A stretch of 64,000 nt of DNA from Myxococcales bacterium (lineage in GTDB: Bacteria; Myxococcota_A; Polyangia; Haliangiales; Haliangiaceae). Below the pieces are notes generated by a model. It saw only the letters and a list, made by a program, of their open reading frames with translations. It was not told the origin of the DNA and made no database searches. A program made the translations under genes and the position numbers. Each line of letters begins with the position of its first letter. Within the stretch, counting starts at the first letter, position 1. This document shows, one piece after another, positions 34,155 to 43,610 of this stretch. Location: assembly GCA_016717005.1 (NCBI GenBank), contig JADJUF010000039.1, positions 1,302,001 through 1,366,000 of the forward strand. Reading direction: 5' to 3'.

Positions 34155-36379
34155 GCCACCCGCTCGACGACGCTCTCGCCGCCGCCGGCATCCTGACGGT
34201 GACGCTCGACCGCGCCGGGGTCGTGCGGTCGGCCAGCGCCGCCGCCCAGCTCTTGCTGGCGTGGCCGCCGACCGCGCTGGTGGGCCGGCCGATCGCCGAG
34301 CTGCTGTTCGCGGACCACGCGATCATGGCCGAGTACCAGCTCGTGCGCGGGACCGCGCCGACGCTCACGACCGCGTGGAAGTGGCGGACCGGCGCCGGCG
34401 AGCTGCGGCCGTTGACCGCGACCTGGCACCAGCGCGCCGACGGCTGGACCGGCGTGATCACCCGGACCGCGCTCACGGCCGCCGCGCCAGCGCCGCTCGA
34501 TCGGGGCCCGCGCCACCTGCTCGAGGCCCAGCGCCTGGCCCGGGTCGGCAGCTTCACCTACGAGGTCGCGACCGGCCAGGTGTCCTGGTCGGACATGATG
34601 TACCAGCTGCACGACCGCGACCCGAGCCGACCCCCGACCGTCACCCAGGCCGAGTACCTCGCGATCGGCCATCCCGACGACGTCGATCGCATGTTCGCCG
34701 CGGGCCGCGCCGCGCTCGCCAGCGCCGGCGAGGCCGAGGCCACCTACCGGGTCCGGCGCGCCGACGGCTCGTGGCGCCACCTCCAGACCCGCATGGTGTG
34801 CGAGCGGACCGACGACGGCACGCCGATCTTGATCACCGGCATCGTCAAGGACGTCAGCGACGAGCTCTTGGCCCGCGACGAGCTGATCCGCGACCGCGAG
34901 CGCGCGCGCGACGACGCCGCCGCCAAGACCCGCTTCCTGGCGCAGGTCACGCACGAGCTGCGCACGCCGCTGGCCGGCGTGATCGGCATGATCGACCTGG
35001 CCTCGACCGACACCAGCGCGACCGCGCGCGGCGATCACCTGGCCAGCGCCCGCGCCTCGGCGCGCCACCTGCTCGAGCTGATCGACGACCTCCTCGACGC
35101 CAGCCGCGAGGACTCGTGGACGATCAACGTCGTCACGATCGACTTCGACCTGCGCGACGTCGTGGCCCAGGCGCTGGCGATGGTGTCGCCGCGGGCGCGC
35201 AAGAAGGGCCTGCTGCTCCAGGCCGAGGTGGCCGAGATGATCACCGCGCGCCGGGGCGACCCGCTGCGGCTGCGGCAGATCCTCGTCAACCTGCTCTACA
35301 ACGCGGTCAAGTACACGCCGCGCGGTCGGGTCAGCATCAGCGTCGTGGCCCAGGACGACGGCGTGATCGTGTTCACGATCGCCGACACCGGCGTCGGCAT
35401 CGCGACCGAGCAGCAGGCCGCGGTGTTCGAGCCGTTCGTCCAGGCCCACGGCGACGACGTCAACGAGGGCGTCGGCCTCGGGCTGGCCATCACCCGCGAG
35501 CTGATCTCGCTCCTGGGCGGCACGATCGTGCTGCGCTCGGAGGTCGGCACCGGCACCGAGGTGACCGTCACGCTGACGCTGCCGACCAGCACCGGCCCCA
35601 GCGCCGATCGCCTGCGCGCGATCGATCCGGGGTCGACGCCGTCGCTGCCGCTCCTGCCGGTCAACTCGCGCTCGCTGCGCATCCTGGTGGCCGAGGATCA
35701 CGCGACCAACGCGGCGATCGCGATGGCGATCCTCGAGCGCGCCGGCCACCGGCCGCTGTGGGTCGGCACCGGCGCCGCGGCGGTCGCGGCGGTCGCGGCC
35801 GAGCGCTTCGACGCGGTCCTGATGGACCTCGAGATGCCCGAGCTCGACGGCGCCGAGGCCACGCGCCGGATCCGCGCCGCCGAGCACCGCGGCGGCGCCC
35901 TGCGCCTGCCGATCATCGCGCTGTCGGCCCACAAGCACGCCGAGGGCACCGCCGCCGCCGCGGGCATGGACGCGTACCTGGGCAAGCCGCTCGACGCGAT
36001 CGCGCTCGGCGAGCTGCTCGAGCGGGTCATCGGCGGGGACCTGCGCGGGCCGATCGATCACATGGCGCGCCTGGCCAAGGTCGGGGGCCGCGCCGAGCTG
36101 GCGCGCACGATCGTCGGGACCTTCCTCAGCCACCAGCCGACGCTGATCGACATGATCGACGCCGCGCTGGCCGCCCGCCACGCCGAGGATCTCCGGCGCG
36201 CGGCCCACGGCCTGCGCGGCGCGCTGCTCATGGTCGGCGCGGTCGAGGCCGCGACCATCGCCGACGAGCTGGAGCAGCGCACGCTCGAGCCGCGCGACCT
36301 GGATGAGGCGATCCGGCTCCGCCACCGCCTGGCGATCGAGATCGCGCGGGCCGGCGCCGAGCTGGCGCTGGCGCAGTAG
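34151..36379 (+). CDS. Hybrid histidine kinase (PAS-PAS-HisKA-HATPase-REC-Hpt)
   Basis: The 742-residue cytoplasmic kinase has, in order, a PAS domain (1-110), a second PAS/PAC (115-245, ARVGSFTYEVATGQVSWSD), HisKA with phosphorylated His268 (THELRTPLAG), and a HATPase (NLLYNAVKYTP, DTGVGIA, GLGLAI). A receiver follows with Asp559 (LMDLEMPELDG) and a Lys in YLGKPLD, then a C-terminal Hpt with His686 (AAHGLRGALLMVGA). It lacks transmembrane helices. GTGA overlap with cstA suggests it senses through, or responds to, the transporter. No separate response regulator is adjacent. Confidence 0.93.
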   Translation: MSHPLDDALAAAGILTVTLDRAGVVRSASAAAQLLLAWPPTALVGRPIAELLFADHAIMAEYQLVRGTAPTLTTAWKWRTGAGELRPLTATWHQRADGWTGVITRTALTAAAPAPLDRGPRHLLEAQRLARVGSFTYEVATGQVSWSDMMYQLHDRDPSRPPTVTQAEYLAIGHPDDVDRMFAAGRAALASAGEAEATYRVRRADGSWRHLQTRMVCERTDDGTPILITGIVKDVSDELLARDELIRDRERARDDAAAKTRFLAQVTHELRTPLAGVIGMIDLASTDTSATARGDHLASARASARHLLELIDDLLDASREDSWTINVVTIDFDLRDVVAQALAMVSPRARKKGLLLQAEVAEMITARRGDPLRLRQILVNLLYNAVKYTPRGRVSISVVAQDDGVIVFTIADTGVGIATEQQAAVFEPFVQAHGDDVNEGVGLGLAITRELISLLGGTIVLRSEVGTGTEVTVTLTLPTSTGPSADRLRAIDPGSTPSLPLLPVNSRSLRILVAEDHATNAAIAMAILERAGHRPLWVGTGAAAVAAVAAERFDAVLMDLEMPELDGAEATRRIRAAEHRGGALRLPIIALSAHKHAEGTAAAAGMDAYLGKPLDAIALGELLERVIGGDLRGPIDHMARLAKVGGRAELARTIVGTFLSHQPTLIDMIDAALAARHAEDLRRAAHGLRGALLMVGAVEAATIADELEQRTLEPRDLDEAIRLRHRLAIEIARAGAELALAQ

Positions 36380-36403
36380 CCGCCGCTCGTCGTCGCGGCG
36401 CGA

Positions 36404-36581
36404 TCACCGCCCGAGCAGGAGCGCCCGCGGGCGGACCTCGCCGCTCGTCGCCACGGCGCGGTCACCGCCCGAGCAGGAGCGCCCGCGGGCGGACCTCGCC
36501 GCTCGTCGTCGCGGCGCGGTCACCGCCCGAGCAGGAGCGCCCGCGGGCGGACCTCGCCGCTCGTCGCCGCGCGCGGCGCGG
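36404..36581 (-). repeat. 58-62-bp tandem copies of a lipoprotein gene 3' end
   Basis: The minus-strand gene ends RVLLLGR-stop at 36582. Copies reading VRPRALLLGR-stop end at 36520, 36462 and 36404 (spacing 62, 58 and 58 bp). The offsets place the tail and stop in all three reading frames. No other gene is present between here and the kinase stop at 36379. Confidence 0.92.
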
Positions 36582-37280
36582 TCACCGCCCGAGCAGGAGC
36601 ACGCGCTGGCTGGCGCCGCCGGGCGCGGTGATCCGCAGCGCGTGGTCGCCGGCCGGCATGGTCAGGTGCATGTGGCCGCGGGCGACGTCGGCGTCGCCGC
36701 GCATGCCCGCCGCGATCGCGGCGTCGAGCTCGACCAGGTACTGCACGTCGCCGGTCAGCTCGTGCCCGAACGCGCGGCCGGCCACGTCGAGCTGGACCTC
36801 GGCCCCGGCCGGCGCCTGGAACGCGCGGTCGGCGCCGATCACCGACAGCTCGGTCATGCCGGCGGCGTCGGCCTCGATGCCGAGGTCGCTGATCGTCGCG
36901 ACCTCGACCGGCAGGTAGTCGATCTCGTAGCCGGCGCGATCGACGATGATCAGATCGACCCGCCCGGCGCCGGTGCCGAGCACGCGGAACTCCGGCTCCG
37001 AGCCGAAGCGATCGGCGCTGAGCACGTCGAGCACCCACGGCGCGCTCGACACCAGGTCGAGGTCAGCGGCGCTGCGGCCGTTGGTGCCGGACAGCCGGAT
37101 CGTCAGCGCGCCGCCGACGGCGACGCCGTCGCCGAGGTCGCAGCCGAGCTGGCCGCAGTCGTCCGGGGTGAGCTGGACCAGGCCGTTCTTGCCGGTCTCG
37201 ACCTCGTTCCAGGTGCAGGCGACGAGGGAGGTGAAGGGCAGCGCGGCGAGGAGGAGGGCGAGGCGAGAGAGAGTAGGCAT
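36582..37280 (-). CDS. Lipoprotein of unknown function
   Basis: The 232-residue product has a lipoprotein signal (LALLLAALPFTSLVACTW). The mature part is beta-rich with repeating strands (ALTIRLSGTNGRSAADLDLV, FRVLGTGAGRVDLIIVDRAG, AGAEVQLDVAGRAFGHEL), like a string of Ig-like or bacterial Ig-2 modules. The Cys pair in DDCGQLGCDLG probably forms a disulfide. Its last codons are repeated downstream. Confidence 0.72.
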   Translation of the reverse strand: MPTLSRLALLLAALPFTSLVACTWNEVETGKNGLVQLTPDDCGQLGCDLGDGVAVGGALTIRLSGTNGRSAADLDLVSSAPWVLDVLSADRFGSEPEFRVLGTGAGRVDLIIVDRAGYEIDYLPVEVATISDLGIEADAAGMTELSVIGADRAFQAPAGAEVQLDVAGRAFGHELTGDVQYLVELDAAIAAGMRGDADVARGHMHLTMPAGDHALRITAPGGASQRVLLLGR

Positions 37281-37404
37281 GCCCGTCGATAGAGCAACCG
37301 CGATGCCGACCCACGCCCGCCGCCAACCTGCCGGAACTGCTCGCCGCGACCGTGAACGCGCGACGACAGCGAGTGTGCCGCGGCCCGGTGGGCCGCGACG
37401 TCGC

Positions 37405-38815
37405 TCACATCCCGACGCCGACGCCGAGCAGCACGTAGGTCACGGCCTGCGAGTAGTCGCCGGCCATGTCGGGGTTGCGGTTCTTGCCGGTCGGATCGAC
37501 CGCGCGCGGCGCGGTGGTGCGGTCCATGTAGAACACGTGGCCCAGGGTCGCGGTCGCCGTGACCTTGCCGGTCATGTAGCGCACGCCCAGCTGCGGGATC
37601 ACCTTGGCCATGTCCATGAGCGCCGGGTCCATCGTCGCGTCGGGCACCGCGTTCGAGTCGTACAGGAGGCCGCCCTTGAGGTGCAGCGCGTCGCTGACCT
37701 CGTAGGTGCCGCCGACGCGCACGCCGATCGTGTCCTGCCAGGCCCGCGGGATGTTGACCACGAGCGGGCCCGAGTCGACGACCAGACCGTCGGCGTCGGC
37801 GTCGCACGTCGACCCGGGCGCGCCGGGGGTGACGAAGCACTGGTTCTTGAACCTGGACCAGCGCTGCCAGTCGAACGCGGCGTGGAGCACCACGTTGGTG
37901 GCCGCGCGCCAGACACCGCCGGCGCGCACGCCGTCGGGCAGCTGCTGGCGCAGCTCGACGTCGATCGCGGTCGGCGCCGAGTCGCCGAACTGGTTCGTGA
38001 GCGTGCCGGTGAAGGTCATGTCGCCGAAGCCCGGCTGCGAGTGGTACGACAGGCCGATCCGCGAGCACGGGGTCGGCTTCCACATCACGCCGATCGACGC
38101 CGACAGGTCGAGGCTGTCGACCTCGAGCAGGCTGCGGCCCTCGGCGATCGAGCCGTCGGCGCGGACCAGGTCGTCGGTGCCATCGAAGTTGCGGGCGCGC
38201 ACCAGCGACAGGTTCGACTGCACCAGGTTGAGGCCGCCGCCGACGCTGAACCGGCCGTCGGGCGTCCGCCAGCCGGCCGCGAGCGTGTAGTAGATCGACT
38301 TCTGCGCGCCCTCGATCGAGGCCCAGCGCGCCGACGAGTCGACCGCGCCCGGGTAGGTCGCGTCGTTGGCGAACCGGCTCGTCCTTGTCCCACGACGCCT
38401 GGCCGCCGAACGGCACGCTCAGCCCGACGCCGATGCCGACGCCCTTGATCAGATCGTTGGTCACGATGCCCAGGAACGGGCTGACCAGCGTGTTGGCGAG
38501 CGTGGCCTTGCCGCTGTTGCGATCGACCGCGGCGGTCGGGGTGCCGGCCGCGCCGTCGCGGGCGTTGTCGATCGCGCCGACCGCGCGGTCGTAGTCGACG
38601 GTCCGGTAGATGAACAGCCCCTCGACGTAGGCGTGGGTGCCGGTGCTGTGCGCGATCCCGGCCGGGTTGTAGAACAACGCCGTCGGATCCGAGGTCGCGG
38701 CGTGGCCGTCCTCGCCGCCGAACCGCGTGGTCGAGAAGCCGCCGGCGTGCGCCACCGCGGGGATCCCGGCGGCGAGCGCGATCAGGACAGTGGACAGACG
38801 CGTGACAGATCGCAT
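37405..38815 (-). pseudogene. OmpP1/FadL-family outer-membrane protein, frameshifted
   Basis: The ATG at 38815 opens a signal peptide (VLIALAAGIPAVAHAGG), then the typical FadL start: GHAATSDPTALFYNPAGIAH, GVGIGVGLSVPFGG. Near 38378-38385 the meaningful frame moves by one from WDKDEP to RFANDATYPGAVDSSARW. It then continues to a barrel end (RIGLSYHSQPGF, WQRWSRFKNQCF, TYVLLGVGVGM) at 37405. The restored length of about 470 residues is normal for long-chain fatty-acid or hydrophobic-compound channels. A single-base indel, real or technical, separates the two halves. Confidence 0.82.
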
Positions 38816-38882
38816 GGTGGTTCGCCGGCTCGGGGGAAGTAGGCTTGACGTGGGGGGGCTTACGGGATGAAAGTTTGCAGGC

Positions 38883-39560
38883 ATGCTGAAACTCTTGTCA
38901 ACCCGACGCGCGCGCGCCCTGGTGTTCGCTGTGAGCGTAGTCCCGGTCGTCGCCTGCGTCGATGCGCGCAAGCGGTTCGACGAGTACGACGAGCGCCTCC
39001 CGCACATCGACGCCAGCACGATCGACGCGCCGATCGTCGACATGATCCCCGACATCGACGGCGACTGGTTGCTCGCGGTCGACCCGTCGGTGGCGCAGGG
39101 CAACCTGGTGCAGATGCGCGTCACCTGGAACATCACCTCCGCGGGCGCGACCGGCACCCTCGACGGCAGCTACCAGCCGCTCAAGACCTTCGCCATCGCC
39201 AGCCCCGACGAGCGGGTGCCGGTCGGCGCGCCGGTGGTCGCCAACGGCGTCGCGGTCGACGACACCGCGACCTTCGTCGCCCACCTGGTCGGGACCTTGC
39301 CCGGCGACGCCAATCCGGTGTCCGGCACCGAGTACCCGCTCGACGTCAACCTGACCGGCACGATCAGGTCGATGGACTCGGTGTGCGGCACCGCCACCGG
39401 CACGGTCGGACCGCTCGACGTCGGCGGCTCAACCTGGGCCGCGGTCCGCATCACGGGCGCGACCCTGCCGACCGCGCTGGGCACGTGCCCGGCCGCGATG
39501 GAGCTCGACGCCGGCGTCGACGCCGCGATCGAGCTCGACGCCGGCGTCGACGCGCCGTGA
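38883..39560 (+). CDS. Lipoprotein of unknown function
   Basis: The 225-residue product has a lipoprotein signal (FAVSVVPVVACVD). The middle is beta-rich (LVQMRVTWNITSAGATGTLD, VAVDDTATFVAHLVGTL). The C-terminus holds a direct 10-residue repeat, ELDAGVDAAI followed by ELDAGVDAP, encoded by 30-bp tandem units. Part of this end reappears after the stop in the downstream repeats. The function is unknown. Confidence 0.68.
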   Translation: MLKLLSTRRARALVFAVSVVPVVACVDARKRFDEYDERLPHIDASTIDAPIVDMIPDIDGDWLLAVDPSVAQGNLVQMRVTWNITSAGATGTLDGSYQPLKTFAIASPDERVPVGAPVVANGVAVDDTATFVAHLVGTLPGDANPVSGTEYPLDVNLTGTIRSMDSVCGTATGTVGPLDVGGSTWAAVRITGATLPTALGTCPAAMELDAGVDAAIELDAGVDAP

Positions 39561-39575
39561 GCTGACCCGCCGCCC

Positions 39576-39923
39576 GCGCGCCGCCTCGCCCGGTGGCCCC
39601 GAAACGCCCGACGGCCGCTCGCACGCGCGGGCGGCCGTTCGTCATTTCGGCGATGGGGCTCGCCGCCGGCGACGACGCGCCGTCCGCGACCCTCCCGCGC
39701 GCCGCCTCGCCCGGTGGCCCCGGAAATCGGACGGCCGCTCGCACGCGCGCGCGCGACCGTTCGTCATTTCGGCGATCGAGCTCGACGCCGGCGTCGACCG
39801 CCGTCCGCTACCCGCCCGCGCGCCGCCTCGCCCGGTGGCCCCGAAACGACCGACGGCCGCTCGCACGCGCGCGCGGCCGTTCGCGATTTCGGCTGGTGCG
39901 GCGCCCGGCGGCGCCGACCGCGG
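39576..39923 (+). repeat. 121-bp tandem repeats with terminator hairpins and gene-end copy
   Basis: Units start at 39576, 39697 and 39818, exactly 121 bp apart, each opening GCGCGCCGCCTCGCCCGG. Each holds a hairpin with arms CCGAAA/TTTCGG around ACGGCCGC/GCGGCCGT (39599-39650, about 39720-39772, 39841-39892). The end of the second unit (about 39772-39800) repeats the upstream gene's last codons (IELDAGVDA). The hairpins lie between convergent genes and could stop transcription from both sides. Confidence 0.88.
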
Positions 39924-42719
39924 TCACATCGGGGTCAGGGTCCGCGACGTGTTGGCCGTCACCGAGGCCGTGTTGAAGTGGATCTGCTGGCCGAACGTGC
40001 CGCCGAGGTTCTCGGCGCCGACGGTGCAGCCGGTGCCGTCGCCGTCGTCGAAGGCGCAGTTCGACAGCTGCATCGGCCCGTAGATGAAGTCGAGCACGCC
40101 GTTGGCGTGGATGACCACCTGGAACTGGACCCGCTGCGTCGGCCCCGACTGGTAGACGTTGCCGGTCCACTGGTAGGTCACGGTCTCGGCGCCGACGGTG
40201 GCGACGTCCTTGCGGCACAGCGTCACCGAGTCGAGATCCTGCCAGAACGGCGCCAGCACGCCGTTGGGCGCGGTCGCGGTCGGGATCGGCCGGTTCTGGT
40301 ACGCGCCGAAGGAGACCGAGCCGGTGTCCCACGACATCCAGCCGTTCGCGCCGACCCGGAACGTGGCGGGAACCACCTCGCCGAACAGCGCGAACGTCGC
40401 GAACGCCCCCGGCAGGGTCTGGGCGTTGAAGAGCTGATCGTCCTGGCCAGTGCCGAGGGTCGTGCCGCCGACGCAGGCGTCGTCCCACGCCAGCGCGCCG
40501 GTCGTGACCACGTAGGGCCGCGGGGCGATCACCGTCGTGGTCTGGGTGACGTCGGTCGGCGTGCCCGCGGTCAGGTTCTCGACCGTCCACGCGACCCAGT
40601 TGCCCGGGGCGGCCGTGAGCGTCGCGTTCAGGGTCTCGTCACCACCGACGCCGGCGGCGTCGAAGGTCGCGGTCACGGCCTCGTTCGCGCCCAGGCGGCG
40701 GATCCGGACGTCGGCGGCGGCGCTGAGCGGGTGGACGAGCGCGCGGGCGTTGTTGCCGGCGGCGCCGAGCACGATGAAGCGGGCCGGCGTGGTGTCGTCG
40801 AGCGCGGTGATCATCTGGGTGGTCGGCGCGCCCGGGGCCTGCGCGCCGAGGTTGACCACGTTCGGACGGTTCCGCACCAGCAGCGAGTAGGTCGGGGCCG
40901 CGCCGAGCGCGTCGATGCCGCTCGGGCGCACGCGCACGAGGTAGTCGCGCGTGTCGTTGGCGACGATGCGGCCGAACGGCGCGAACGGCGGCGCCGACGG
41001 CTGGGTCGCGGCGAAGGCCGGGTAGAGGTTGCCGGTCGGGATCGTCGTCGGCGCCGCGCCGGTGCGCAGCCAGCCCTCGGCCGCGAGGTCGTAGGTCTCG
41101 ACGCCGAACGTGTTGGCCGCGCCGAAGTCGGCGACCGCGGTGGCGCCGAACTCGAGCCAGATCGGGTTGGTCAGGTCGAGGGTGTGGAAGCTGTTGCCGT
41201 TGACCAACGCCTGGCCGGTGACCTCGGTGCCGAGGGTGATCGGCGAGCTGGCCTGGGCCGCGATCGTCGCGGTGATCGTGTAGGTGCCGCCGGGCGCGGT
41301 CGCCGCCGGGTTCTGGGTCACGAAGTAGTAGCGGCCCGGCGCCAGGAACTTGACGAACTCGCCGTCGAAGCTGGTGCGCCCGGCGCCGCCGAACGCGTCG
41401 ATCGTGGCGACGGTGTCGAACGCGCCCGCGGGCGTGAACAGGTCGCGGCGCACGATCGTCATGTCGACCGCCACCGACGAGGTCAGCGCGAACCGCACGA
41501 GCCCGGCGGTCGCGACGTCGAAGTAGCGGTAGTTCAGATCGACGTAGGCCGCGGCCGGGTGGGCGCCGGTCTGCTCGGTGACGGTGATCATGCCGCCGGT
41601 GGTCGGCAGCCCCGGCGCGTCGATCGCGAACGAGTCGATCGTGTACGCCTGCGGCGTGACGCCGTAGTTGTACTCGGGGTCGACGATGATCGTGACGACG
41701 TCGCCGCTGTCGAGCCCGCCGACCGTGTCGAACGGCGGCGTCGTGCTGGCCTGCGCGGGGGCGTTGTGGAGCGCGGTGCCGCGCAGCGCCACGAACGCCG
41801 GCTGCAGCGCCGGGCCGGCGCCGTTGAGCGTGACGTCGAGGATGTCGCCGGCGCCGTCGGCGGTGAAGGTGTAGAGCTTGACCTTGCCGGCGTCAGTGCC
41901 GGCCTGGCTCGGGATGGTCAGCGCGGTCGCGGCCGGCGTGGCCACGTGCTTGACGGTCGCGAAGTAGCAGGTGTCGGCGGTGCCGGCGCCGGCCTGCCCC
42001 AGGAACAGGGACCGGGCGTCGGTCACGAACAGCGCGTAGCGCCCGGCGGCGGGCAGGTAGATCTCGCGCTTGGCGGTGTCGCCGGTGAGGTTGATGCCGA
42101 GGCGCTGCCAGGTGTCGAGCGCCGCCGGGTGGGCGGCGTCGGCGCTGACCACGACGAAGCCGGCCGACAGGCCGCCGATGCCGTCGGTGGTGACCTCGAG
42201 GACCATCGGGCCCGAGGCGTTGACGAGCCAGGTGTCGTAGTCGGCGTCGAGGTTGCCGTCGCCGTCGGCGTCCTCGGTCGCGGTGACGCAGCCGTAGAAC
42301 GTGGTCGACTGGTCGAGGGCCGGGGTCGCGAACGAGCCGGCGACGTTCATGTCGCCGGGGCCGTTGGGCTCGGCCGCCTCGACGTGGTCGGCGGCGCCCA
42401 TCAGCAGCTGGTCGTCCGGGATGCACTCGCCGTCGACGAGCGTGGTGCCGTCGACGCACGCGGCCGGGTCGATGACGCAGGTGCCGGTCGGGGCGTCGAA
42501 GACCGTGCCCTGCTGGCAGACCACGGTGCCGTCGGGCACGCACGTGGTGCCCATCAGCACGGTGCCGGTGGCACACGTCGTCGGCGTGGCGACGCAGACG
42601 CCGTCGACCTCGGTCGTGCCGGTGCCGCAGGTAGCGCCGCTGTCGCCGCAGCCAGGCGTGGTGACGCCGACCGCGGCGGCCAGACCGCTCAGGAGTAGAA
42701 ATGCGCGCATTCGCTTCAT
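39924..42719 (-). CDS. Large Cys-rich lipoprotein with nidogen-like end
   Basis: The 931-residue product has a lipoprotein signal (LSGLAAAVGVTTPGCGD). A run of short Cys modules follows (CGTGTTEVDGVC, CATGTVLMGTTC, CQQGTVFDAPTGTC, CVDGTTLVDGEC). A long beta-rich middle of repeated units (YDTWLVNASGPMVLEVTTDG, GRYALFVTDARS, GRYYFVTQNPAATAPGGTY) resembles pre-peptidase C-terminal domains. The last 200 residues (FRVGANGWMSWDTGSVSF, APFWQDLDSVTLCRK, FQVVIHANGVLDFIYG) look like a nidogen-type domain. It is probably a surface-exposed or adhesive protein. Confidence 0.78.
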   Translation of the reverse strand: MKRMRAFLLLSGLAAAVGVTTPGCGDSGATCGTGTTEVDGVCVATPTTCATGTVLMGTTCVPDGTVVCQQGTVFDAPTGTCVIDPAACVDGTTLVDGECIPDDQLLMGAADHVEAAEPNGPGDMNVAGSFATPALDQSTTFYGCVTATEDADGDGNLDADYDTWLVNASGPMVLEVTTDGIGGLSAGFVVVSADAAHPAALDTWQRLGINLTGDTAKREIYLPAAGRYALFVTDARSLFLGQAGAGTADTCYFATVKHVATPAATALTIPSQAGTDAGKVKLYTFTADGAGDILDVTLNGAGPALQPAFVALRGTALHNAPAQASTTPPFDTVGGLDSGDVVTIIVDPEYNYGVTPQAYTIDSFAIDAPGLPTTGGMITVTEQTGAHPAAAYVDLNYRYFDVATAGLVRFALTSSVAVDMTIVRRDLFTPAGAFDTVATIDAFGGAGRTSFDGEFVKFLAPGRYYFVTQNPAATAPGGTYTITATIAAQASSPITLGTEVTGQALVNGNSFHTLDLTNPIWLEFGATAVADFGAANTFGVETYDLAAEGWLRTGAAPTTIPTGNLYPAFAATQPSAPPFAPFGRIVANDTRDYLVRVRPSGIDALGAAPTYSLLVRNRPNVVNLGAQAPGAPTTQMITALDDTTPARFIVLGAAGNNARALVHPLSAAADVRIRRLGANEAVTATFDAAGVGGDETLNATLTAAPGNWVAWTVENLTAGTPTDVTQTTTVIAPRPYVVTTGALAWDDACVGGTTLGTGQDDQLFNAQTLPGAFATFALFGEVVPATFRVGANGWMSWDTGSVSFGAYQNRPIPTATAPNGVLAPFWQDLDSVTLCRKDVATVGAETVTYQWTGNVYQSGPTQRVQFQVVIHANGVLDFIYGPMQLSNCAFDDGDGTGCTVGAENLGGTFGQQIHFNTASVTANTSRTLTPM

Positions 42720-42797
42720 GGCCGCGACCCTCGCCCATGCCCGCGGTGAGCGTCAACCGCGGGTGACCGAACTCGCCCGTCGTGGTATGGGCTCGGC

Positions 42798-43436
42798 ATG
42801 CGCGCCGGGCCGATCGTGATCGGACTCACTGTCGTGGTCGCCGGTGGTGGGCTGTACCTGTATCGCGCGATCGGCGCCGGCGCCGCGTCCCCGCCCGCGC
42901 TGACGACCGCGCCGACGACCGCGCCGACGACCGCGCCCGCGATCGCGCGCGGCCCCGATCACCCGCTCACACGGTCGCCGCGCCCGCGCACCGACGACAC
43001 CGCGGCGGGGGAGCGCGCCGAGCTCGCGACCCGCACCGCGACGACCGACGCCGCGCCGCTGGCGCCGGGCCAGCCCGGGCCGCGCGTCGATCTACGCCGC
43101 GCGGCGCCTGCACCCGGCCTGGCCGAGCCGACCGTGCGCGCGACGGGACAGCTCGACCACGCGACCGAGCCGCCGCTGTCCGACGAGGCCCTCACCGCGC
43201 TGCACGAGGCGCGGGCATCGTTCCGCACCGGCGACTTCGTCGGCAGTCGCAGCCTGGCCCGCAAGATCCTCGCGGCGGCGCCCGGCAACTCGGCGGCGCG
43301 GCGGCTCGCGGTGTCCGCGTCGTGCCAGCTCGGAGACGCTGAGTCGGCCCGCGCCGACGCCGAGACGCTGTCGCGCAACGAGCGCGCCGCGGTGCTCCGG
43401 TACTGCGCCTCGGTCAAGATCCCGCTCGATCCGTGA
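42798..43436 (+). CDS. Membrane-anchored TPR-like protein
   Basis: The 212-residue product has one N-terminal hydrophobic anchor (IVIGLTVVVAGGGLYLYR). A disordered Thr/Ala/Pro/Arg linker follows, and the C-terminal 75 residues form helices like a tetratricopeptide pair (LHEARASFRTGDFVGSRSLA, APGNSAARRLAVSASCQLGD). Such proteins scaffold complexes at the membrane. It is divergent from the large lipoprotein gene. Confidence 0.62.
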   Translation: MRAGPIVIGLTVVVAGGGLYLYRAIGAGAASPPALTTAPTTAPTTAPAIARGPDHPLTRSPRPRTDDTAAGERAELATRTATTDAAPLAPGQPGPRVDLRRAAPAPGLAEPTVRATGQLDHATEPPLSDEALTALHEARASFRTGDFVGSRSLARKILAAAPGNSAARRLAVSASCQLGDAESARADAETLSRNERAAVLRYCASVKIPLDP

Positions 43437-43610
43437 CCGCGCGGCGGGCGCGGCGCCCCGGGCGGCACGGGCACGACGGACGCGGACGGGCACACTGTGA
43501 TCCTGACCGGCAGGGCCCGACCACTCGAATTCCTGAGGCGGCGCCGGCGTAACCACTCGAAGCCACGGGCGCGCGCCGCTGGCGTGCCGCTTGCTCCTCG
43601 CCCGGCCGCG

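Noticed and set aside
32465..36379. A single 1304-codon frame joining the cstA region and the kinase
   Set aside because: The first 560 codons are an out-of-frame reading of cstA. The real kinase starts at the GTG overlapping the cstA stop.
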